DNA from: an uncultured Porphyromonadaceae bacterium
GTDB lineage: Bacteria > Bacteroidota > Bacteroidia > Bacteroidales > Muribaculaceae
Assembly: GCA_946410185.1 (NCBI GenBank)
Contig: CAMJZI010000009.1
Location: 1-43,179 of the forward strand
DNA: 43,179 nt
Direction of reading: 5' to 3'
In this document: positions 23,921-33,256 of the stretch, piece after piece
Layout of the letters: each line of letters opens with the position of its first letter
Numbering within the stretch: the first letter of the stretch is position 1
Translations under genes and position numbers: made by a program
Notes under the pieces: model-generated
The model's database searches: none
What the model saw: only the letters and a program-made list of their open reading frames with translations
Told to the model about the DNA's origin: nothing

Positions 23921-25177
23921 TTAATCCTCAAATTCTGCACGGAGGATTTCAAGCAGGTTGTCAACAGTGCCTTCTTCAAGGTCGGCCTTGTCGATAAGTT
24001 CTTCACGCGGGGTGCGCAGCACGCTCTTAGCCGTGGCCAGACCCACATTCTTCAGGGCCTCGATTACCCACTCGTCAACCTCGTCCTTGAACTCATCCAG
24101 GTAGATGTCCTCCTCGGTCTCGGTCTCGACATCACGGTAAACATCGATGCTGTAGCCAGTCAGGATGCTGGCCAGCTTGATGTTAAGTCCGCCCTTACCA
24201 ATGGCCAGGGAAACCTCCTCGGGACGCAGGAATACCTCGGCATGCTTGTTGTCGTTATCCAGACGGATGGACGAGATCTTGGCGGGGCTTAATGCGCGCT
24301 GGATGAGAAGTTGCGGGTTGCTGGTGTAGTTGATGACGTCGATGTTCTCGTTGCGCAGCTCGCGCACGATGCCATGGATGCGTGCACCCTTCACGCCCAC
24401 ACAGGCGCCGACCGGATCGATGCGGTCATCGTAGCTCTCGACGGCAATCTTGGCACGCTCACCCGGAATGCGGGCGACGGCGCGGATCACGATCAACCCG
24501 TCATGAATCTCGGGCACCTCCTGCTCGAACAGGCGGCGCAGGAAATTCTGGCTGGTGCGCGAAACGATGATCTTGGGGTTGTTGTTGGTGTTGTCCACCT
24601 TCTCGATGACGGCACGCACCACATCACCCTTGCGGTAGATGTCGGTGGGAATCTGCTCCTCCTTGGGAAGCAGCAGCTCGTTCTTGTCATCGTCGAGCAA
24701 CAGCACTTCGCGTTTCCACACCTGGTAGACCTCGCCTGCAACAAGCTGGCCCTCAAGGGCTTTGAACTTATTGAAGATGGCATCCTTCTGCAGGTCAAGG
24801 ATCTTGCTGGCTAAGGTCTGGCGCAGGTTCAGAATGGCGCGCCTGCCGAACTTGGCGAAGTCAATCTTGCGGGTGTGCTCCTCGCCCACCTCACAGTCGG
24901 GATCATCATCGGCCTGAGCCTCACTCAACGAGATCTGCTTGTTGGGGTTCTCCACCTCGCCATCCTCGACAACCTCCAGATTCTGATAAATCTCACAGTC
25001 TCCCTTATCGGGATTGACAATCACGTCAAAGTTGTCGTCATTGCCAAACATCTTGGACAGCACACTGCGGAACGACTCCTCGAGCACGCTGATCAGAGTG
25101 GTCTTGTCAATGTCCTTGAGTTCCTTAAACTCGGCAAACTGTGCGGTCATGTTCACCGCTTCTTCTCTTTTAGCCAT
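23921..25177 (-). CDS. nusA: Transcription termination/antitermination factor NusA
   Basis: NusA binds RNA polymerase and nascent RNA and affects pausing, termination and antitermination. The 418-residue product has the N-terminal polymerase-binding domain, an S1 domain (about residues 130-210; VYQVWKREVLLLDDDKNELL) and two KH domains. KH landmarks are RIPGERAKIAVESYDDRIDP, GVKGARIHGIVRELRNENID and LAIGKGGLNIKLAS. A short acidic tail ends the protein. The Escherichia coli C-terminal acidic repeats are mostly missing, as is usual in this phylum. It lies in the rimP-nusA-infB order common to most bacteria. Confidence 0.97.
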   Translation of the reverse strand: MAKREEAVNMTAQFAEFKELKDIDKTTLISVLEESFRSVLSKMFGNDDNFDVIVNPDKGDCEIYQNLEVVEDGEVENPNKQISLSEAQADDDPDCEVGEEHTRKIDFAKFGRRAILNLRQTLASKILDLQKDAIFNKFKALEGQLVAGEVYQVWKREVLLLDDDKNELLLPKEEQIPTDIYRKGDVVRAVIEKVDNTNNNPKIIVSRTSQNFLRRLFEQEVPEIHDGLIVIRAVARIPGERAKIAVESYDDRIDPVGACVGVKGARIHGIVRELRNENIDVINYTSNPQLLIQRALSPAKISSIRLDNDNKHAEVFLRPEEVSLAIGKGGLNIKLASILTGYSIDVYRDVETETEEDIYLDEFKDEVDEWVIEALKNVGLATAKSVLRTPREELIDKADLEEGTVDNLLEILRAEFED

Positions 25178-25241
25178 AATTAAGTCTTTGGTTGCAAGTA
25201 GCAGGATTTAAGTGCGACTGTTATCGCCCAAAACCTGAACT

Positions 25242-25706
25242 TTACATTTTGATGATATTTTTTGTTTGTTTAATGTCTGAATAATTGAATCGCTCCTGCT
25301 CCTCGACCATCTCGGGGCGCTTCTTGCCCTCGAGTTTCTTTTTCACGGTCATCGACAAGGTGAAACCCTCGTCATCGGCATCGGCGATAACGCCCTTGAG
25401 CTTGCGGCCGTCGGCTGTAAGCACTTCGACCTCGTAGCCAATGTTCTTGCGGTACTGGCGCGGCAGGATCAACGGGGAGGTGATGCCATAGGAGCCCACT
25501 GTCAACTCATAGTCCTCCTTGTCGCGGTCAAAGGCTTCGAGCACGGCATCGTTCACAGCAATGCAGTCGTCGATGGTGATGTCCTCGTCGCTGTCCAGAG
25601 CCACATCAATGACGTTGTCCTTGCTCACCTTGAGGGTGACAAGATACATCTTGCTGCCATCGAGTGTCTCGTTAATCACTTTTTCCAGTTCCGTCTTGTC
25701 GATCAT
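25242..25706 (-). CDS. rimP: Ribosome maturation factor RimP
   Basis: RimP helps assemble the 30S subunit. The 154-residue product has the usual two-domain layout, with DEDITIDDCIAVNDAVLEAF and DYELTVGSYGITSPLILPRQ. The latter matches the conserved YxLEVSSPGLxRPL region, with glycine/isoleucine changes typical of Bacteroidetes. The C-terminal SH3-like domain has a KGVIADADDEGFTL segment. It is the first gene of the rimP-nusA-infB-folK operon. Confidence 0.93.
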   Translation of the reverse strand: MIDKTELEKVINETLDGSKMYLVTLKVSKDNVIDVALDSDEDITIDDCIAVNDAVLEAFDRDKEDYELTVGSYGITSPLILPRQYRKNIGYEVEVLTADGRKLKGVIADADDEGFTLSMTVKKKLEGKKRPEMVEEQERFNYSDIKQTKNIIKM

Positions 25707-25831
25707 ATTCCTTATAGTAGTTGCTAGTTTCTTGTCACTAGTTTATGCTTTTGCGGCAGATAGCTGCCCGCTAAAGCCAAATTATAATAAAAACGAGGAA
25801 GCCAGGATGCCCCCTCTCACGAATGCTGCCG

Positions 25832-25863
25832 CAAAAGTACTCTTTTTTCAGCATTCATGCAAT
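25832..25863 (-). promoter_or_regulatory. Promoter of the rimP-nusA-infB-folK operon
   Basis: On the minus strand, ATTG (plus 25860-25863), a 20-bp spacer, and TACTTTTG (plus 25832-25839) form a good promoter. The leader would be about 120 nt. The rest of the 25707-26133 gap holds no gene that I can see. Confidence 0.7.
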
Positions 25864-26097
25864 ATTTTAAGGTGGAAACTCCTACAAAACTATAGACTTA
25901 TTTGCATTATTTAACATTATTTAAGCAAAATACAATGCTTTGCATGGATTGCCTTTGCGCTCAGCCAGTATAACCCGCGGTTTCCCCCTCACAAAAGCAG
26001 CGCCTGGGCTCAACGCGATTATCCTCCATTCCACAGGCCTATTCTCCACGCAACCGCAGCAGTTCAATTGCAAAAGTTAGCCGTTGTATCAAAATAT

Positions 26098-26129
26098 TTT
26101 GTATTTTTGGAGCCCTAAAACTACTTTTG
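26098..26129 (+). promoter_or_regulatory. Promoter of the 26134 gene and probably the porW-porX run
   Basis: TTTG at 26098-26101, a 20-bp spacer, and TACTTTTG at 26122-26129 match perfectly. The box ends only 4 bp before the ATG at 26134, so the transcript should be leaderless or nearly so. No separate promoter is visible before the next gene. Confidence 0.75.
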
Positions 26130-26133
26130 CACG

Positions 26134-26577
26134 ATGAAACCGGCGATTTTACTATTGACGATACTGGTGGTGGGTGGGGCCATCGTGTGGCTCATCGACC
26201 GCCTATTTTACCACAAGGAAACAGCCCAAAATGTCGATGAAACCGACGAAAATTCCATCAGCGACATGCCTTCTGCCCAGGGATGTGCCGACGAGAGCTG
26301 CGGCATCCGTTCGATCTGCCCCAGCGAGCAGATTCTGGCGGGCGAGTGCCGCCAGGAAATCACCTACTATGAGGACGAGGAGCTGGACGTGTTTGCCGGA
26401 CGTGGTGAGCACGACTACACGCCCGACGAGGAGGAGCAGTGGCGCGACGTGCTCTACACGCTGCAGCCCTCCGACCTGCTGGGCTGGGGGCAGAGCATCA
26501 AGCATCGCGGACTCGTCATGCCGGCAGCCATCAGGCAGGAATTCATGCAACTTGCTGCCGAACATCACCCTTCATAA
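26134..26577 (+). CDS. Small membrane-anchored Bacteroidales protein with a cysteine cluster
   Basis: The 147-residue product has one N-terminal membrane helix (residues 3-25) and a soluble domain. Four cysteines (Cys51, Cys56, Cys62, Cys72) come just before EITYYEDEELDVFAGR. A second conserved block is WRDVLYTLQPSDLLGWGQS. I recall homologues in other Bacteroidales, some labelled phospholipase without good reason; no lipase motif is present here. The cysteines could bind a metal or form disulfides. It lies 57 bp upstream of porW, probably in the same transcript. The function is unknown. Confidence 0.75.
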   Translation: MKPAILLLTILVVGGAIVWLIDRLFYHKETAQNVDETDENSISDMPSAQGCADESCGIRSICPSEQILAGECRQEITYYEDEELDVFAGRGEHDYTPDEEEQWRDVLYTLQPSDLLGWGQSIKHRGLVMPAAIRQEFMQLAAEHHPS

Positions 26578-26634
26578 ACAATAAAACAACACAAGGCTCG
26601 TTTATATAATTACAAAACAATTTTCACTTCGAGG

Positions 26635-29600
26635 TTGAACAGGACACGACGCTTCATACCGTTACTGATGATTGCGATGGTGGTTTTGATGGCTGCATGC
26701 AGCAACAAGACCAACACCGCGCGCTCTCGTTTCTGGCATTCATTCACAACCAAATACAACGTCTACTTCCACGGCAAGACCAACTATGACGAGCAGTTAA
26801 AAACCATGATGGATGCCTACGAAGACGACTACTCGCAGCACCTGTTCATGCATCCTGCCGAAGCGCGGTCCAACCCCAAGGCTCCCCAGCCTGGCGGCAG
26901 TTTTGACCGCACCATCGAGAAGATGGAGAAGGCCATCGCCCTGCACTCCATCAAAAAGAAGCCCAAGCGCAAGAGCGGCAAAGGCCGCGACCCCAAGTAC
27001 CAGGAATGGCTGTCTCGAGACGAGTATAACCCCTATCTGCACAACGCATGGTACATGCTGGCCAAGGCTCAGTACATGAAGGGCGAATTCCTGGATGCGG
27101 CAGCCACCTTCCGATACATCGCACGACACTTCACCTGGAAGAACGACCTGGTGCAGGAGTGCCAAGTGCGTGAAGCATTGTGCTATTGTGCCATGGGATG
27201 GACCACCGAGGCCGACAACGTGCTCTCGCACGTCCACCTCGACGAAATCACCAACAAGCGGGTACGCGCACTGGCCAACGCCGCATTTGCCGACTACTAT
27301 GTCAAGTCTCAACAGCCCGAAGAGGCCATCCCCTACCTGGCCAAGGCCGTCAAGGGATTCAAGGGCAACCAGAAGGTGAGAATGAACTTCCTGCTGGGAC
27401 AGCTCTACGAGGACATCGGTGACAAGCACAACGCCTATCTGGCCTACAAACAGGCCGGCAGCAGCAGCGGATCGACCTATCGCACCAAGTTCAACGCACG
27501 CATCAAGCAGAGCGCCGTGTATGAGGGCACCAGTATCGCCAGCGAGGTCAAGGCGCTGAAACGCATGACCCGGTATGACCGCAACAAGGATTATCTGGAC
27601 CAGGTCTACTATGCCATCGGCAACCTGTTCCTCTCGCACGGCGACACGGTCAACGCTATCGAGAATTACAAGCTCGCAGCCGAGAAGAGCACCCGCAATG
27701 GTGTGGACAAGGCCATCAGCCAGCTAACCCTGGGCGGCATCTATTTTAACCAGCGCCAGTACGACGACGCACAACCCTGCTATGCCGAGGCCATTCCGCT
27801 GGTCAACGAGGACTACCCCAACTACAAATTGCTCAAGAAGCGCAGCGATGTGCTGGACGAGCTGGCCGTTTATTCACAGAACGTGACTCTGCAAGACTCA
27901 CTGCTCAAACTGTCCAAGATGACCCCCGAGGAGCAAAAAGCCGTGATAGCAAAAATCATCGAGGATCTCAAGAAAAAAGAGAAAGAGGAAGCCGAGAATG
28001 CAGCCCGAGAGGAGTATCTGGCACAGCAAAACGCCAAGGGTAGCCAGCTGGGCGACAGCAAGAACGCGCCATCGACCTACACCCTCAACACCGACAACTC
28101 ATGGTACTTCTATAACACCGCCACCAAGAATGCCGGCAAGACCCAGTTCCAGAAACTGTGGGGCAGCCGCAAGCTCGAGGATAACTGGCGCCGCCACAAC
28201 AAGTCAACATTCTCGTTCAACGACGAGGAGGCTGACAGCGCCCTCATGGCTCTGGCCGACAGCATGGTGGTCAACGAAAACGGAGACTCGGTCAAGGTAG
28301 ATATCGAGGCCCTCAAGCGTGCCGAGGACCCGCATTACGAAGAATACTACCTGAAACAGATTCCCAAGACCGAGGAAGAAATACAGTCGTCTCACGAGAT
28401 CATCCAGGAAGGTCTATACAACATGGGTACCATCCTGAAGGACAAGATGGAAGATTACAGCGCTGCTGCCTATGAGTACAGTCAGCTGCTTGAGCGCTAT
28501 CCCGACAACACCTACCGCCTGGACGTGTATTATAGTATGTACATGATGTATATGCGCAATGGGCAGGTAGCCGATGCCGAACCTTACCGGGACAGCATCC
28601 TCACCAATTTCCCCGATTCCAAGTACGGCATAGCTATGCAGGACCCCAACTACCTGGAGAACCTCAAGAACATGAACAAAGACCAGGAGCGGATGTATGA
28701 AGAGGCCTACAGCAGTTACCTTGCCGACGACAATGCCGCTGTTCATGAGGCTTATGCCGAGATGATGCGCAAGTATCCCTTGTCCAAGATCATGCCCAAG
28801 TTCATGTTCATCGATGCCTTGAGTTACCTGACCGAGAAAAATCATGACAAGTTCAAGGAAACGATCAAGGACATGCTGCAACGATACCCGCAGACCGACA
28901 TCACACCCGTGGCTTCAGAGATTGTCAAGCAACTCAACCAAGGACGCCGCCTGGAAGGTGGCGGCAGTAACATGCGCGGTATGTTGTGGACAACCCGGTT
29001 GAGCAACGACACCACGCCACAGGCTCTGGAGCGCACATTCACCCCGTTTGCCGAGGACAATAACAAGCCGCAAGTATTCATCCTGCTCTATCCGTCCGAC
29101 AGCGTGAACAGCAACATGCTGCTCTATGAGGTTGCCCGTCACAACTTCAACTCGTTCAAGGTCAAGGATTATGACATCGAGCAGATGAACTTCGGCACAC
29201 TGGGCCTGCTGGTCATCAAGGGTATGGACAACTTCAAGGAGGCCGCCAACTACCGCACCCTTTTTGAGCAGGACCAGAGCATCAGGGTACCTCGACAGGT
29301 GCACTATGTCATTATCAGCGTGAATAACTTCAACCTGCTGCTGAACGAGGGCCGCACATTTGAGGACTATTTCAACTACCTGGAGGAGAAGAACGACAAA
29401 GAGCACAGCGACCTGGAGAAGAAAGAACTCGATGAGGCCGAAGCCAAGGCTCAAGCCGAGGCCGAGGCAAAACTTGCCGCACAGCGCGAGAAGGACCGCA
29501 TCGAAGCCGATCAGATGGAACGTGAAGCTGCCGAACTCGCCAAGAAGGATGCCGAGGCTAAGGCTATTGAGGAAGCCGAAGAGAAAGCTCGACTGGAGGC

Positions 29601-30393
29601 CGAGGCTGCCGAAAAAGCTCGACTGGAGGCCGAAGAAAAGGCCAAGCAAGAAGCCGAGGAAATAGCTAAACAGGAGGCTGAACGCAAGCAGATCAAGGCC
29701 AGCGATTACCGCAACAAGCCCACAGTGTCTGGAAACAAGAATAACCTCTCAGAGAAAGAACTCAAGGCACAAGAGCGCGCCGAGGAGGAGCACCTCAAGC
29801 AATTGGAGCGCGAGGCCAAGCAACGCGAAAAGGCCGAGAAGAAACGCGAGAAGGAAATTCAGGACAGCATCAAGAAGGAGCAGAAACTGCAACGCAAACT
29901 GAGCCGCATCGCCGAGATTGCCGAGCAAGACTCCATCGAACAAGCCGAGAAGGAAAAGGAAAAAGAGCGTGACTTCCGCTACAAGTGGCGTGAAGACTCG
30001 GCAAAGGCCGCATACAAAGCCGCCGAACAGGCCAAGAAAGATGCCAAGAAGGCTAAGGAGCAGGCACGCAAAGACAAGATCAAGGAGCGCAAGCAAATGG
30101 CTAAAGAACGCGAGAAAGAGCGTAAAGCCAAAGCCAAAGAGCGTGAACGTGAACGCAAGCAAAAGGCCAAAGAGCGCAAGGAGCAGGCCAAGGCACGCGA
30201 GCAGGAACGCAAGCAGCGCCAGAAGGAACGCGAGCAAGAACGCAAAGAGAAGGCCGAGCAACGCAAAGCCGCCGCACGAGCCGATCGCGACAAGGCCAGA
30301 GATTCGAAGGACAAGGCCGGCAACGATACCGACAAGGGTAATAACGAGTCGCCAGGCACCCCTTCACGCACAGGAAACAAGAAGAACGATTAA
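26635..30393 (+). CDS. porW: TPR lipoprotein of the PorW/SprE family with a long charged C-terminal extension
   Basis: PorW (Porphyromonas) and SprE (Flavobacterium) are outer-membrane-associated TPR lipoproteins needed for type IX secretion or gliding. The TTG at 26635 gives a good lipoprotein signal (MNRTRRF, hydrophobic core, LMAAC with Cys22). The family start CSNKTNTARSRFWHSFTTKY follows. TPR-like helices span about residues 140-800 (AWYMLAKAQYMKGEFLDAAA; YSAAAYEYSQLLERYPDN). From about 915 to 1252 the sequence is almost only Lys, Arg, Glu, Ala and Gln, a long coiled-coil or disordered tail that I do not recall in characterised homologues. porX follows after 24 bp. Homologues also occur in Bacteroidales not known for type IX secretion, so the role here is inferred. 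Confidence 0.85.
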   Translation: MNRTRRFIPLLMIAMVVLMAACSNKTNTARSRFWHSFTTKYNVYFHGKTNYDEQLKTMMDAYEDDYSQHLFMHPAEARSNPKAPQPGGSFDRTIEKMEKAIALHSIKKKPKRKSGKGRDPKYQEWLSRDEYNPYLHNAWYMLAKAQYMKGEFLDAAATFRYIARHFTWKNDLVQECQVREALCYCAMGWTTEADNVLSHVHLDEITNKRVRALANAAFADYYVKSQQPEEAIPYLAKAVKGFKGNQKVRMNFLLGQLYEDIGDKHNAYLAYKQAGSSSGSTYRTKFNARIKQSAVYEGTSIASEVKALKRMTRYDRNKDYLDQVYYAIGNLFLSHGDTVNAIENYKLAAEKSTRNGVDKAISQLTLGGIYFNQRQYDDAQPCYAEAIPLVNEDYPNYKLLKKRSDVLDELAVYSQNVTLQDSLLKLSKMTPEEQKAVIAKIIEDLKKKEKEEAENAAREEYLAQQNAKGSQLGDSKNAPSTYTLNTDNSWYFYNTATKNAGKTQFQKLWGSRKLEDNWRRHNKSTFSFNDEEADSALMALADSMVVNENGDSVKVDIEALKRAEDPHYEEYYLKQIPKTEEEIQSSHEIIQEGLYNMGTILKDKMEDYSAAAYEYSQLLERYPDNTYRLDVYYSMYMMYMRNGQVADAEPYRDSILTNFPDSKYGIAMQDPNYLENLKNMNKDQERMYEEAYSSYLADDNAAVHEAYAEMMRKYPLSKIMPKFMFIDALSYLTEKNHDKFKETIKDMLQRYPQTDITPVASEIVKQLNQGRRLEGGGSNMRGMLWTTRLSNDTTPQALERTFTPFAEDNNKPQVFILLYPSDSVNSNMLLYEVARHNFNSFKVKDYDIEQMNFGTLGLLVIKGMDNFKEAANYRTLFEQDQSIRVPRQVHYVIISVNNFNLLLNEGRTFEDYFNYLEEKNDKEHSDLEKKELDEAEAKAQAEAEAKLAAQREKDRIEADQMEREAAELAKKDAEAKAIEEAEEKARLEAEAAEKARLEAEEKAKQEAEEIAKQEAERKQIKASDYRNKPTVSGNKNNLSEKELKAQERAEEEHLKQLEREAKQREKAEKKREKEIQDSIKKEQKLQRKLSRIAEIAEQDSIEQAEKEKEKERDFRYKWREDSAKAAYKAAEQAKKDAKKAKEQARKDKIKERKQMAKEREKERKAKAKERERERKQKAKERKEQAKAREQERKQRQKEREQERKEKAEQRKAAARADRDKARDSKDKAGNDTDKGNNESPGTPSRTGNKKND

Positions 30394-30417
30394 CAATATA
30401 ACGTTGAGACAAGCCGT

Positions 30418-31962
30418 ATGAGCAAAGAAAGAATATTGTGGGCCGACGATGAAATCGACCTGTTGAAACCTCACATCCTGTTCCTGCAGAACAAGGGATA
30501 TGAAGTGGAAACCGTCACTAACGGACGTGATGCCCTCGACGCTTTAGGAAGCCAGATTTTCAACCTCATCATCCTTGACGAGAACATGCCTGGCATCAGC
30601 GGTCTGGAAGCGCTGCAACGCATCAAGATCATGCAGCCCAACGTCCCTGTCATCATGATCACCAAGAGCGAGGAGGAAGACATCATGAACCAGGCCATCG
30701 GCAGCGAAATCGCCGATTACCTCATCAAACCGGTCAACCCCATGCAGATTCTCCTTTCCATCAAGAAGAACCTGCACAGCGAAGCTCTGATCTCCGAGAA
30801 AGTCACCGGCGATTACCAGCAGGAGTTCATGCGCATCAGCCAGATGATCAATTCAGCTCAAACCATCGAAGACTGGTATGAGCTTTACACCACCCTCGTT
30901 CACTGGGAGCTCACCCTCTCTAACGCCGACACCAAGATGGACGAGATGCTGCGCATGCAAAAGAGTGAAGCAAACAATGCCTTCGCAAAGTTTGTCAAAC
31001 GCAACTACGAGTCCTGGCTCACCCAACCCGAGCACCCCCTGCGCAGCAACGAGCTGTTCAAGACCCACGTCTTGCCACTCATCGACAAGGGCGAAAAGGT
31101 GTGCTTTGTCGTGATCGACAACTTCAGGCTTGACCAGTGGCGCACCGTCAGCCCGCTGCTTGCCGACTACTACAACGTCGAGAACGAAGAGCTCTATACC
31201 GCAATTCTGCCCACCGCTACACAATATGCCCGCAACGCCATCTTCTCGGGACTGATGCCCGTTGACATCGAAAAGATGTTTCCCGACCTGTGGGTTGATG
31301 AGGAGAGCGAGGAGGGCAAGAACCTGAACGAGGCACCGCTCATCCAGACACTGCTCGACCGCTACCGCCGCAAGGTGCACTTCTCTTACAACAAGATGAA
31401 CGACAGCGCCGCCGGCGAGAAACTGATGCAGAACTTCGGCATGTTCAAGAACTATGAACTCAACGTGCTGGTTTTCAACTTTGTGGACATGCTCTCGCAT
31501 GCCCGCACCGAGTCCAAGATGATACGCGAGCTGGCCAACACCGACGAGGCCTACCGCTCGGTGACCTTGTCATGGTTCAAGAATTCCAATGTGCTCGACA
31601 TCTTCAAACTGATGGCCGACAATGGCTTCAAGGTCGTGCTCACCACCGACCACGGCACAATCAAGGTAGACAGGCCCATCAACGTCATCGGCGACAAGAA
31701 CATCAACACCAACCTGCGCTACAAGGTGGGCAAGAGCCTGACCTACAACGGCAAGCAAGTCTATGAAATCAAGCAGCCCAAGCGTGTGGGTCTGCCCGCG
31801 CCCAACATCTCGAGCACCTACATCTTTGCGATGAACCGCGATTTCTTTGCCTATCCCAACAACTATAACTACTACGTCTCATACTACAACGACACGTTCC
31901 AGCACGGCGGCATTTCCATGGAGGAGATGCTCGTGCCCATCGTGACGCTATCACCCAAGTAA
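30418..31962 (+). CDS. porX: PorX-type response regulator with PglZ (alkaline-phosphatase-fold) domain
   Basis: PorX is a response regulator linked to type IX secretion control in Porphyromonas. The 514-residue product has an N-terminal receiver domain with the acidic pair Asp10/Asp11, phosphoacceptor Asp54 ([10 protein letters not shown]) and Lys in [10 protein letters not shown] helical linker leads to a PglZ domain (about 210-510) with [37 protein letters not shown] and [11 protein letters not shown], which carry the metal-binding residues of this fold. It has no DNA-binding domain. It lies 24 bp after porW. No partner histidine kinase is next to it. Confidence 0.92.
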   Translation: MSKERILWADDEIDLLKPHILFLQNKGYEVETVTNGRDALDALGSQIFNLIILDENMPGISGLEALQRIKIMQPNVPVIMITKSEEEDIMNQAIGSEIADYLIKPVNPMQILLSIKKNLHSEALISEKVTGDYQQEFMRISQMINSAQTIEDWYELYTTLVHWELTLSNADTKMDEMLRMQKSEANNAFAKFVKRNYESWLTQPEHPLRSNELFKTHVLPLIDKGEKVCFVVIDNFRLDQWRTVSPLLADYYNVENEELYTAILPTATQYARNAIFSGLMPVDIEKMFPDLWVDEESEEGKNLNEAPLIQTLLDRYRRKVHFSYNKMNDSAAGEKLMQNFGMFKNYELNVLVFNFVDMLSHARTESKMIRELANTDEAYRSVTLSWFKNSNVLDIFKLMADNGFKVVLTTDHGTIKVDRPINVIGDKNINTNLRYKVGKSLTYNGKQVYEIKQPKRVGLPAPNISSTYIFAMNRDFFAYPNNYNYYVSYYNDTFQHGGISMEEMLVPIVTLSPK

Positions 31963-31968
31963 TCACCC

Positions 31969-32013
31969 TCTAAAACATCTAGAATATCTAGATCATCTAG
32001 AAAACCTAGAACA
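31969..32013. repeat. 9-bp tandem repeat with TCTAGA cores upstream of tsaE
   Basis: Five units start at 31969, 31978, 31987, 31996 and 32005: TCTAAAACA, TCTAGAATA, TCTAGATCA, TCTAGAAAA and CCTAGAACA. The array fills most of the 67-bp gap between porX and tsaE and ends 16 bp before the tsaE ATG. Confidence 0.85.
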
Positions 32014-32029
32014 AATAAATACAAACCAA

Positions 32030-32473
32030 ATGAAGACAATTGAAATACCGATTCCCAATCTGGAAGCCATCGACGATGCCGCCTACAAGTTCATGACCGA
32101 GATGGGCGACCTCACTGTCTATGCCTTCTACGGCGAGATGGGTGCCGGAAAGACCACATTTATCAATGCACTGTGCAAGCAGCTTGGAGTCGAGACCGAT
32201 ACCACCAATTCGCCCTCGTTTGCCATCATCAACGAGTACCGCAGCGACACCACTGCCGAATTGATTTATCACTTCGACTGCTACCGCCTCGAGAAGGAGG
32301 AAGAAGCCGTGGACCTGGGTGCCGAAGACTACTTCGACAGCGGCGCGCTATGCTTTATTGAGTGGCCCGAGCGCATCGACGGACTGTTGCCCGACGACAC
32401 GGTTCGCGTGGATATCACCGTTAACGACGATGAAAGCCGCACACTGCGCATGACATTTCCTGCTACCGCCTGA
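32030..32473 (+). CDS. tsaE: tRNA threonylcarbamoyladenosine biosynthesis ATPase TsaE
   Basis: TsaE is the ATPase of the TsaBDE complex that forms t6A37 in tRNAs reading ANN codons. The 147-residue product has the P-loop [10 protein letters not shown], the [13 protein letters not shown] switch segment, YHFDCYRL, and FIEWPERI. All are hallmarks of the family, and the length is normal. It follows porX after a 9-bp repeat array and precedes birA by 6 bp. Confidence 0.96.
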   Translation: MKTIEIPIPNLEAIDDAAYKFMTEMGDLTVYAFYGEMGAGKTTFINALCKQLGVETDTTNSPSFAIINEYRSDTTAELIYHFDCYRLEKEEEAVDLGAEDYFDSGALCFIEWPERIDGLLPDDTVRVDITVNDDESRTLRMTFPATA

Positions 32474-32479
32474 CCTGCC

Positions 32480-33232
32480 ATGCCTCACTACATCAAGGTC
32501 AGCCAGACGGCTAGCACTAACACCTATCTGTCCCGCTTGGCAGCAACGCTGCCAGGCGGCACGGTCATTTATACTCCAAGCCAAACCGCCGGACGCGGTC
32601 AGAAAGGCAATTCCTGGGAGAGCGAGGACGGCAAGAACCTCACCTTCTCGATGCTACTCAAGCATCCGCCCGTCAAGGCGCGCGACCAGTTCTACCTGAG
32701 CGAGGCGGCTTCTCTGGCCGTTGTCGAATCACTGACTGGCGAAGCAGGCGATGGTTTCTCGGTCAAGTGGCCCAACGACGTCTACTGGTACGACAAGAAA
32801 GTGTGCGGCATGCTCATCGAGAGCTCGCTCGACGGCAGCGACATCGCCCACAGCGTTGTCGGCATCGGCATCAACGTCAATCAGGAGCGTTTCCTTAGCG
32901 ATGCACCCAATCCGGTCTCTCTCATCAACATCACAGGTCGCGAGCATGACCTGTTGTCATTACTCAAGCAGGTTTGCACCCGCATCGAGCAACTGGTGGA
33001 ATCACTCGACAGCAACAACGCCCGCACGCAACTGCACCAGCGCTATATGACCGCCCTCTACCGCAACGATGGCGCACTGCACCCCTATGAGGACGCAGCA
33101 GGCACCCGCTTCATGGCCCGTGTGGCCGGCATCGCCCCCGACGGCACCCTGACCCTGCGCCTCGAGGACGGCACCACCCACGACTACCTCTTCAAGCAGG
33201 TCAAGCACATCATCAACCAAGTCGTCCTTTAA
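32480..33232 (+). CDS. birA: Biotin--[acetyl-CoA-carboxylase] ligase
   Basis: This enzyme activates biotin with ATP and attaches it to biotin carboxyl carrier proteins. The 250-residue product has TASTNTYL near the start, the TAGRGQKGNSWES loop (the GRGRxGR-type biotinyl-AMP loop), VKWPNDVYW, KVCGMLIES and VVGIGINVNQ. The N-terminal DNA-binding helix-turn-helix of Escherichia coli BirA is absent, so it is a ligase only. The ATG lies 6 bp after the tsaE stop. Confidence 0.95.
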   Translation: MPHYIKVSQTASTNTYLSRLAATLPGGTVIYTPSQTAGRGQKGNSWESEDGKNLTFSMLLKHPPVKARDQFYLSEAASLAVVESLTGEAGDGFSVKWPNDVYWYDKKVCGMLIESSLDGSDIAHSVVGIGINVNQERFLSDAPNPVSLINITGREHDLLSLLKQVCTRIEQLVESLDSNNARTQLHQRYMTALYRNDGALHPYEDAAGTRFMARVAGIAPDGTLTLRLEDGTTHDYLFKQVKHIINQVVL

Positions 33233-33256
33233 AAACATCAACAGTTAACAAACATT

